A stretch of 6,222 bases of DNA, taken from contig JAFLTK010000179.1 of assembly GCA_022511505.1 (NCBI GenBank), forward strand, positions 1 to 6,222, in the 5' to 3' direction. This document shows positions 1-4,388 of this stretch, one piece after another. Within the stretch, counting starts at the first letter, position 1; each line of letters opens with the position of its first letter. The notes beneath the pieces were generated by a model that made no database searches, had not been told where the DNA came from, and saw only the letters and a list, made by a program, of their open reading frames with translations. A program made the position numbers and the translations under genes. The DNA is from Muribaculaceae bacterium (GTDB taxonomy: Bacteria > Bacteroidota > Bacteroidia > Bacteroidales > Muribaculaceae).

Positions 1-1068
1 GAAGAAAAAGGTTGCTGGGGCAGCAACAGGGCCGATATGTCGTTTTTCAGCGACTCTCTCTATATCCTCGAGCCCGACTGCAAGGGCGGCGAGGAAATCC
101 GCACGCTTCTGAAAGGCGTCCCCTGTGCTTCACCTGAATTTGAGAAAGCCCTCGAGGCTGAAAAATTCGGATATGTAATCACTGAGGGAAAAACAACCGA
201 CATCCTGCCCTTGACACTGAGCGGCGTCGGGGTCAGTTGTGCCAACATCCCCTGCGGCTACTACAATCCCCACAAAGACAACGAATATTGTAACGTCGCC
301 GACTTGCAAAAATGCCTCGCCTTTGTCCTCCACACCGTCCAAACCCTCAGCATCCGCTACCCACACACCTTTACGACTCCCACCCAAGAATGGGTGGCGA
401 CGCGCTCGGTAGGGACGCACGCGGTAGGGACGCACGCGGTAGGGACGCACGCGGTAGGGACGCACGCAGTAAGGACGCACGCGGTAGGGACGCACGTGGT
501 AGGGACGCACGGCCCGTGCGTCCACCAAGATTCGCGTGTCCACCAAAGCCCGTGCGTCCACCACGATTCTCGTGTCCACCAAGGTTCGAACTTCCACGAA
601 CGGAAATCGCCCCGTGCCAAATTCCATGATTATTCGGGTGGTTGTTATTTCATTACAATCTGCACTCAAGACAAAAGACATTTTTTTGGCGAAGTCAAAG
701 ACGACAATATGATTTTGACGCCAATCGGAGAGTATTGTAAGAAACAATTGGATGAAATAACGACTCACTATCCATATACCGAGGTAGTTCAGTATGTTGT
801 GATGCCCAATCATATCCATGCAATAATTGGCATATCTGAAACCGGGACGCAAATGCCTAAGGAACGAACGGCGCTGTCGGTTGTTGTAGGCGGTTTTAAA
901 CGAGCCGTTACACTTTATGCGCGTAAGAATAATATCGAATTTGGCTGGCAAAAGAGATACCATGATCACATTATTCGTGGCGTTCATGACGGGAATAGGA
1001 TATCCGAATATATTGACAACAATGTTTATCGTTGGGAATCAGATTGTTTTAATAACATAACAAATTAA
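1..1068 (+). CDS. Partial M20/M28-like metallopeptidase C-terminus fused in frame to a RAYT transposase
   Basis: The frame is open from base 1, so the gene starts outside the window; the ATG at 37 is only an internal Met. Up to about base 375 it encodes the end of a zinc-peptidase-like domain: LYILEPDCKGG, then a GYYNPHKDNEY segment whose PH...EY resembles the last zinc-ligand region of the M20/M28 clan, then a helix ending in RYPHTF. Codons 400-510 encode GTHAV pentapeptide repeats and 517-603 encode VHQ-type hexapeptides, both from DNA tandem repeats. From about 601 a full Y1 transposase follows: RKSPRAKFHDYSGG, YFITICTQDKRHFFGE, the HUH motif HIH (codons 811-819) in MPNHIHAII, RYHDHIIRG, and a likely catalytic Tyr at 1009-1011 in YIDNN. 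No ATG lies between the peptidase end and the transposase core; the only alternative in-frame start is a GTG at 394. The native peptidase stop seems lost, so this is either a real fusion or a peptidase with a junk tail. Domain calls are firm for RAYT, moderate for peptidase. Confidence 0.75.
   Translation, partial: EEKGCWGSNRADMSFFSDSLYILEPDCKGGEEIRTLLKGVPCASPEFEKALEAEKFGYVITEGKTTDILPLTLSGVGVSCANIPCGYYNPHKDNEYCNVADLQKCLAFVLHTVQTLSIRYPHTFTTPTQEWVATRSVGTHAVGTHAVGTHAVGTHAVRTHAVGTHVVGTHGPCVHQDSRVHQSPCVHHDSRVHQGSNFHERKSPRAKFHDYSGGCYFITICTQDKRHFFGEVKDDNMILTPIGEYCKKQLDEITTHYPYTEVVQYVVMPNHIHAIIGISETGTQMPKERTALSVVVGGFKRAVTLYARKNNIEFGWQKRYHDHIIRGVHDGNRISEYIDNNVYRWESDCFNNITN
380..397 (+). repeat. Short hairpin at the peptidase/repeat junction
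   Basis: CCACCCA (380-386) and TGGGTGG (391-397) are perfect reverse complements around the 4-base loop AGAA. The hairpin sits exactly where the peptidase-like sequence ends and repeat-derived sequence begins. It could be a remnant border of the inserted cassette or part of the lost 3' end of the peptidase gene. The structure is seen directly; the role is a guess. Confidence 0.45.
408..512 (+). repeat. Seven tandem 15-bp half-REP units
   Basis: The unit GGTAGGGACGCACGC repeats seven times head to tail (408, 423, 438, 453, 468, 483, 498). Units 1-4 are identical, unit 5 has AGTAAGG, unit 6 ends in GT, and unit 7 runs into the full REP palindrome. Each unit equals the left arm of that palindrome. 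At 15 bp it encodes five residues (GTHAV), so changes in copy number keep the reading frame. Recent expansion is suggested by the near identity of units. Confidence 0.95.
499..524 (+). repeat. Left REP palindrome
   Basis: GGACGCACGG (503-512) and CCGTGCGTCC (514-523) form a 10-bp dyad around C513; as a DNA hairpin it would be a 9-bp stem with a GCC loop. With its flank GTAG it is the exact reverse complement of 1071-1096. It is the likely substrate of the downstream RAYT. It is also the hinge between the 15-bp array built from its left arm and the 18-bp array built from its right arm. Confidence 0.9.
515..604 (+). repeat. Five 18-bp units built on the right REP arm
   Basis: TCCACCA recurs at 521, 539, 557 and 575 with exact 18-bp spacing, followed by a decayed copy (TCCACGA) at 593. 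Units alternate between CGTGCGTCCACC and a shorter GTGTCCACC form. They encode six-residue repeats such as CVHQDS and RVHQSP. The GTGCGTCC at 516-523 and 552-559 is complementary to the GGACGCAC in the 15-bp array, so single strands could fold in several registers. Confidence 0.9.
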
Positions 1069-1070
1069 GA

Positions 1071-1096
1071 TGGACGCACGGGCCGTGCGTCCCTAC
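1071..1096 (-). repeat. Right REP palindrome (inverted copy)
   Basis: GGACGCACGG (1072-1081) and CCGTGCGTCC (1083-1092) form a dyad around G1082, followed by CTAC. The 26 bases are the exact reverse complement of 499-524. It begins three bases after the transposase stop and ends nine bases before the preferred start of the next gene, so it supplies almost all of that gene's leader. It would form a strong hairpin in the transcript. Confidence 0.9.
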
Positions 1097-1105
1097 AAAA
1101 TTAAT

Positions 1106-1705
1106 ATGGCAAAAGAACTAATTTTCAAGTTTGCAGGAAAGGATTTTTCGGCAGCCCCTGTTAAAATTGAGCGAAAGAAGATTTATGGCTGGACCGATAC
1201 AGTCGCTACCGACCGCAACGGCGACGTGTGTGTGTCGGCCTATCTTTCGCCTGACGATGTGCTCATCATCCCTTCGGGTGGCCTGAAACAAGGCTCGGTC
1301 TCTGAAGATGGTCGCTGGTTGGAAAAAGGAGAACTGACCGCCTACGATGAAGCAGGCGAGAACGTCCTCCCTATTCTGCCCTCGGCGTTTGATGCCCCGA
1401 TAGAATTGACCGTCAAGGCTACGATTGACGAGTTTCTTGACAACGACTGGGAATCGGTCTATCAACTTGTCAACGACGAACTCGCGGCGGCGCTCGGCAC
1501 CGACATCTATAAGTTTGAATTCAGTTATCGCGGTGGCACCAACCACAATGACGGCTACCTCGTTGCAACTCCCGCCGGACTGTTCCTCTTTGCCGGCGAC
1601 GCACAGGAATTCATCCCCGTAGGGCTTGCCGAAGAAACCGTCATCGACGAAATCGAAGAACCGGAAGATGAATCTATCGATGAACTCGACTTCAGTATGT
1701 TTTAA
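1106..1705 (+). CDS. Unrecognised 199-aa protein with acidic C-terminus
   Basis: I do not recognise the family. The protein starts MAKELIFKFAGKDF and has a beta-rich first half with KKIYGWTDTVATDRNGDV, LSPDDVLIIPSGGLKQG and EDGRWLEKGELTAYD, which could be a small barrel-like domain. A second segment (about residues 110-170) has helices around ATIDEFLDNDWESVYQLVNDELAAALG and a strand pair YKFEFSYRGG and DGYLVATPAGLFLFAG. The tail is strongly acidic (EEPEDESIDELD). No signal peptide or TM segment is visible, so it is probably cytosolic. An ATG at 1070 is in frame but would add 12 residues read from the REP palindrome, so 1106 is preferred. G+C-rich codon use matches the downstream ligase and channel genes, suggesting it belongs to the same ancestral operon. 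Confidence 0.75.
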   Translation: MAKELIFKFAGKDFSAAPVKIERKKIYGWTDTVATDRNGDVCVSAYLSPDDVLIIPSGGLKQGSVSEDGRWLEKGELTAYDEAGENVLPILPSAFDAPIELTVKATIDEFLDNDWESVYQLVNDELAAALGTDIYKFEFSYRGGTNHNDGYLVATPAGLFLFAGDAQEFIPVGLAEETVIDEIEEPEDESIDELDFSMF

Positions 1706-1716
1706 TTAAAGAGGAG

Positions 1717-1739
1717 AGGGTATAGGGTAAAGGGTATAG
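1717..1739 (+). repeat. Left AGGGTAW heptamer array / inverted repeat
   Basis: AGGGTAT, AGGGTAA and AGGGTAT lie head to tail from 1717 to 1737. The 23-bp block is the exact reverse complement of 2271-2293. Further single AGGGTAT copies occur at 1774 and 1805 as the heads of longer repeats. Confidence 0.9.
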
Positions 1740-1827
1740 AAGCCCGACGAACTTTCTTCTAAGAAACAACGACAGGGTATAGAAGCCCGACGAACTTTCT
1801 TCTAAGGGTATATAAGCCCGACCGACT
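1731..1827 (+). repeat. Two identical 33-bp direct repeats plus a partial third
   Basis: 1731-1763 and 1774-1806 are identical over 33 bases, starting with the heptamer AGGGTAT and continuing through AGCCCGACGAACTTTCTTCT. A diverged shorter copy spans 1805-1827 (AAGCCCGACCGACT). The first two are offset by 43 bp. They fill the gap between the 199-aa gene and the four-helix-bundle gene. No TAnnTTTG promoter is obvious among them, and their role is unknown. Confidence 0.9.
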
Positions 1828-1861
1828 ATACTCTATACTTCTTCTAATCTAAAAAGAAATT

Positions 1862-2233
1862 ATGTATCAATTCTCATTTGAAAAACTTACAGCCTATCAA
1901 TTCTCAAAGAAATTGGTGAGAGATGTATACAATCTTTTAGAGAAATTTCCCAATACTGAGAAATACGGTTTGTGTAGCCAAATTCAACGTTCTATCGTTT
2001 CGGTTCCATCTAATATCGCTGAACAAAGTGGCAGAATATCGAAGAAAGAAAGGGCTCATTTTATTGAAATTTCTTATGGGTCTCTAATGGAAGCGTATTG
2101 CCAACTTGAGATTGCTGTTGAATTAAAATACATAGATGACATTGAATTTCAGACTTTAAAACCGCAATTTATGGAAATAGCTAAAATGCTTAGTGGCCTC
2201 CGCAGATCTTTCATAGAACAATCCTCCAATTAA
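1862..2233 (+). CDS. S23/IVP-like four-helix-bundle protein
   Basis: This 123-aa protein carries the hallmarks of the 23S rRNA intervening-sequence-type four-helix-bundle family: FEKLTAYQFSKKLVRDVY (residues 6-23), FPNTEKYGLCSQIQRS (29-44), VSVPSNIAEQSGR (46-58) and HFIEISYGSLMEAYCQLEIA (66-85), then a last helix near 97-117. Length is typical (about 115-130). Members occur inside 23S rRNA intervening sequences and, in Bacteroidota, as lone chromosomal genes; the fold is shared with Avd of diversity-generating retroelements. Its molecular activity is not established to my knowledge. Here it is not in an rRNA gene but sits alone between inverted heptamer arrays. It looks A+T-richer than its neighbours, suggesting separate ancestry. 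Start at 1862 fits the family N-terminus. Confidence 0.9.
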   Translation: MYQFSFEKLTAYQFSKKLVRDVYNLLEKFPNTEKYGLCSQIQRSIVSVPSNIAEQSGRISKKERAHFIEISYGSLMEAYCQLEIAVELKYIDDIEFQTLKPQFMEIAKMLSGLRRSFIEQSSN

Positions 2234-2238
2234 TCCTA

Positions 2239-2294
2239 TACCCTTTACCCTTTACCCTTTACCCTCTACCCTATACCCTTTACCCTATACCCTT
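2239..2294 (+). repeat. Eight phased TACCCTW heptamers
   Basis: From 2239 to 2294 eight heptamers follow without a break: TACCCTT three times, then TACCCTC, TACCCTA, TACCCTT, TACCCTA and TACCCTT. The array starts six bases after the four-helix-bundle stop and ends five bases before the next ATG. Its last third is the right inverted repeat of the cassette. It looks telomere-like only in composition. As it fills the leader of the next gene, copy-number change could alter that gene's expression. Confidence 0.93.
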
Positions 2295-2298
2295 TAAA

Positions 2299-2991
2299 AT
2301 GAGAAAAATAAATATATCCAACGACGCTAAACGTAACGCCGAAGTAGCGTTCGGCTCGACATTTCACCGCCCTTCCCCAATATTCAAGACAGCCGACGGC
2401 CGTAGAGCCAAAAGCGAACGTAGAGTAAGGACCACACTCGCCACTGCCGACGGCTCGCTCATCTCCCGATTTGCCGACGGCCTTGCCGATGCCCTGATTG
2501 CCGGCGACCCCGAAATCGACATGGAGCAGTTTGGCAAGAAGATTGAAGGTATCAAACGTGTCTATCTCACTCCCGAAGGCAAGGTTGCATACGGTGTTAC
2601 TCTCAGCGAACATATTTACCTGCCCGACGGCACCGAGAAGGAGGTTCGCCCCGAGCAGACCACCGAGGCCAACATCGCCCTCAATGACGTGCCTCTGCGA
2701 TGGACGGGCAAACTCATCCCGCGCAAACAGGCCCTGCGCATGTTCGTTTTCAAGAAAAGTTATCAGATTCAGCACATCAACTCTCTGACCTACGATTTTC
2801 TTTTTGATATGGCCAAGAAACTTGCCGACGCCGACTCGATGATGCTCGTTGGCGCCGGCCCGAAAGGCGTGGCGCCGCTCGTGATGGTCAACGGAGGCAC
2901 TCCCTACCGCGCTTTCCTCGAAGGCCGCGTCAACGGCGACAAATATGTCCTTATCCTTCGTTTGACAAACCTTGAACTCAAATCATTATAG
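2299..2991 (+). CDS. Unrecognised 230-aa ligase-associated protein
   Basis: Family not recognised. The N-terminus is basic and probably flexible (residues 11-45, with KTADGRRAKSERRVRTT), followed by a helical stretch (ISRFADGLADALIAGDP, 55-71). A beta-rich middle (about 84-125) contains KRVYLTPEGKVAYGVTLSEHIYLPDGTEKEV. The C-terminal third has LTYDFLFDMAKKLADADSMMLVGAGPKGVAPLVMVNGGTP, partly nucleotide-loop-like, but with no GxxxxGK P-loop. It ends in a strand-rich YRAFLEGRVNGDKYVLILRL. No membrane segment or signal peptide is seen. It lies only nine bases before the ligase gene and shares its codon style, so the two are almost certainly co-transcribed and may act together. Its leader is the TACCCTW heptamer array. 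A DNA-binding adaptor for the ligase is one possibility, based only on context and the basic N-terminus. Confidence 0.75.
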   Translation: MRKINISNDAKRNAEVAFGSTFHRPSPIFKTADGRRAKSERRVRTTLATADGSLISRFADGLADALIAGDPEIDMEQFGKKIEGIKRVYLTPEGKVAYGVTLSEHIYLPDGTEKEVRPEQTTEANIALNDVPLRWTGKLIPRKQALRMFVFKKSYQIQHINSLTYDFLFDMAKKLADADSMMLVGAGPKGVAPLVMVNGGTPYRAFLEGRVNGDKYVLILRLTNLELKSL

Positions 2992-3002
2992 TGAATAGAT
3001 AT
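2988..3002 (+). repeat. TAGTGAATAGA junction repeat, copy 1
   Basis: The 15 bases ATAGTGAATAGATAT here recur exactly at 4350-4364. This copy overlaps the stop codon (TAG, 2989-2991) of the 230-aa gene and the first two bases of the ligase start. The motif puts stop codons in all three frames. Confidence 0.85.
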
Positions 3003-4353
3003 GATAAAGAAAGCTATAGACTACAAGAAAAATATTGCCAACAAATTTGCTCTTGTTGAGGGCGACAATATAAAGACGAGAATAGGCGGCGAAAACATGT
3101 TTGCCACCCGCAAGATTGACGGCCATCTTCAGATTGCCTTCTATGACGGCAAGTCCACCATCCTTCTCAACAGCAACGGCAAGGAGAAAGCCAAGGAACT
3201 GAAATGTATCGACATCTTTACCGATTCATTGAAGAAAGCGGGCGTAAAACAAGCCGTGATTGCGGCCGAACTATATGTACCGTGTGCCGACGGGCGCCCG
3301 CGCCACAGCGACGTTGCCCGCGCCCTCGCCGATAGTTCATTGAAGGACGCTCTCGCTCTTGCTCCGTTTGACATCGTCGAGATTGACGGTAAACCATGGG
3401 ATGCCGACAGTTATGCCGCGACCCATAAACGCCTCACCGACATCTTCAAGGAAGAGAAGGTGAAGCCCGTCGAAATGGTGCCGGTTGCCAATGTATCCGA
3501 GCTCGTGGAGGTTTACGACAAATGGGTCAAGGGCCAAGGTGCCGAAGGCTTGGTTGTGCACACCGAGGGCTCGGTGGTCTGGAAAATCAAGCCTCGCCAC
3601 ACACTCGACGCCGCCGTAATAGGCTACACCACTACCGAGCGCGGCATCCGCAGCATGATGTTCGCAATGGTGCGCGAGGACGGCCTTTTTCAGGAATTTG
3701 TGGAGGGCTCGACCGGCATGACCGACGAGCAGCGCGCGGAAGTGGCCGACCGATTAGCGAAATTGCACGTCGAGTCACAATATGTCATGAGCGACAACCG
3801 AGGTATCGCCTATCAGATGGTTCGCCCGGAACTTGTGTTTGAAATCACCACTGTCGAACTTGTCGCCAAGGGCAATGACGACAAAATCCGCATGAACCCG
3901 CTTCTGCGCTTTGACGACGAAAAAGGTTGGCTCATGGAAGGCAACACCCCCGGTGTCAGCGCCATCAACACTGTGGTCGTTCGTGAACGCACAGATAAAA
4001 AGCCTAATGCCACCGATGTGCGCGTAAGTCAGTTGAGCGACATCACTCCCTTCGAGGAACCCGAGGGAGGCAATGTGAAACTCGAAAACAGCACCCTTCT
4101 TGAGCGCAAGGTCTATAAAAAAGTTTCAGGCACAAAGGTGATGCTCCATAAATTCCTGCTTTGGAAGACCAACAAAGAGCAATCAGGCCGTTTCCCCGCC
4201 TACGTAATCTACCACACCGACTTCAGCAGCGGCCGCAAGGAGATGATAAAGCGCGACATGCTTTACACTAATGACGAGGCGCAAGCCCGCGCCCTCTTTG
4301 AGGCCGAAATCGCCTCCGGCGTCAAGAAAGGCTGGGAGTTGGTTAGTGAATAG
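3001..4353 (+). CDS. ATP-dependent DNA ligase-family nucleotidyltransferase with WGR-like tail
   Basis: The 450-aa protein shows the covalent nucleotidyltransferase motifs in order: motif I KIDG with the AMP-accepting Lys38, motif Ia-like LLNSNG (55-60), motif III AELYV (89-93), IIIa FDIVEIDG (123-130), IV EGLVVHT (182-188) and V WKIKPR (194-199). An OB-fold-like region follows (about 200-290: VIGYTTTERGIR, FVEGSTGMTDEQ, ELVFEITTVEL). Such enzymes adenylate themselves with ATP and seal nicks. Two Arg positions usual in DNA ligases, after KxDG and in the S-R-N-G of motif Ia, are not Arg here (KIDGHL, NSNG), so substrate use may differ; RNA ligase activity cannot be excluded. Residues 370-448 form an extra domain with KFLLWKT, SSGRKEMIKRDML, EAQARALFEAEI and KKGWELV, a pattern like a degenerate WGR domain. 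The gene starts nine bases after its upstream neighbour and precedes the channel gene by 35 bases, indicating one operon. Confidence 0.88.
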   Translation: MIKKAIDYKKNIANKFALVEGDNIKTRIGGENMFATRKIDGHLQIAFYDGKSTILLNSNGKEKAKELKCIDIFTDSLKKAGVKQAVIAAELYVPCADGRPRHSDVARALADSSLKDALALAPFDIVEIDGKPWDADSYAATHKRLTDIFKEEKVKPVEMVPVANVSELVEVYDKWVKGQGAEGLVVHTEGSVVWKIKPRHTLDAAVIGYTTTERGIRSMMFAMVREDGLFQEFVEGSTGMTDEQRAEVADRLAKLHVESQYVMSDNRGIAYQMVRPELVFEITTVELVAKGNDDKIRMNPLLRFDDEKGWLMEGNTPGVSAINTVVVRERTDKKPNATDVRVSQLSDITPFEEPEGGNVKLENSTLLERKVYKKVSGTKVMLHKFLLWKTNKEQSGRFPAYVIYHTDFSSGRKEMIKRDMLYTNDEAQARALFEAEIASGVKKGWELVSE

Positions 4354-4364
4354 TGAATAGATAT
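4350..4364 (+). repeat. TAGTGAATAGA junction repeat, copy 2
   Basis: This is an exact 15-bp match to 2988-3002. It again overlaps a stop codon (TAG, 4351-4353, of the ligase gene), and TAGTGAA is here doubled in tandem from 4344. The same motif at two consecutive gene ends suggests a short dispersed repeat or duplicated junction rather than chance. Confidence 0.85.
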
Positions 4365-4388
4365 AAGACAATTAGATAACAGTTTTCT

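Larger units (their letters stand above)
499..1096 (+). mobile_element. RAYT cassette (REPtron) bounded by inverted REP palindromes
   Basis: A Y1/HUH transposase domain of the REP-associated tyrosine transposase type (about 601-1068) lies between two copies of the same palindrome, 499-524 and 1071-1096, which are exact reverse complements over 26 bp. RAYTs are single-domain relatives of IS200/IS605 TnpA that act on REP hairpins, and genes flanked by inverted REPs are the typical arrangement. The catalytic set looks intact (HIH and YIDNN). The left edge is uncertain because half-REP units extend it back to 408, and a 7-bp hairpin at 380-397 might be the true border. I see no target-site duplication that settles it. 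The transposase region looks more A+T-rich than the genes on either side. Confidence 0.8.
1717..2293 (+). mobile_element. Putative cassette: four-helix-bundle gene between inverted heptamer arrays
   Basis: Bases 1717-1739 and 2271-2293 are perfect reverse complements (23 bp) made of the heptamer AGGGTAW on the left and its complement on the right. They enclose one S23-type gene (1862-2233) and three copies of a longer repeat. The cassette separates two G+C-rich genes that otherwise look like operon neighbours, and its gene looks A+T-rich. It has no transposase, so if mobile it would depend on another enzyme. Mobility is inferred from structure only; expansion of repeats around a resident gene is the alternative. 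Confidence 0.5.

Noticed and set aside
408..604. CRISPR array
   Set aside because: Units of 15 and 18 bp are directly adjacent with no unique spacers, and they encode protein repeats in frame.
130..987. Long minus-strand open frame with VRPYRVRPY repeats
   Set aside because: It is the antisense reading of the REP-derived arrays and the transposase. Stop-free length comes from the repeats, and the + strand carries recognisable domains.
1862..2233. Avd component of a diversity-generating retroelement
   Set aside because: The fold is related, but no reverse transcriptase, template repeat or variable repeat is visible, and the motifs fit the S23-type family better.
1862..2233. Intervening sequence inside a 23S rRNA gene
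   Set aside because: No rRNA sequence flanks the gene; its neighbours are protein-coding.
2239..2294. Telomere or replicon end
   Set aside because: The heptamers resemble telomeric repeats in composition only; protein genes continue immediately on both sides.
2266..2775. Minus-strand open frame opposite the 230-aa gene
   Set aside because: It lies antisense within a G+C-rich gene whose + frame continues the operon. It has no recognisable domain and its end falls in the heptamer array.
2299..2991. P-loop NTPase call for the 230-aa protein from VGAGPKGVAP
   Set aside because: The loop lacks the GxxxxGK[ST] spacing and no Walker B is evident.
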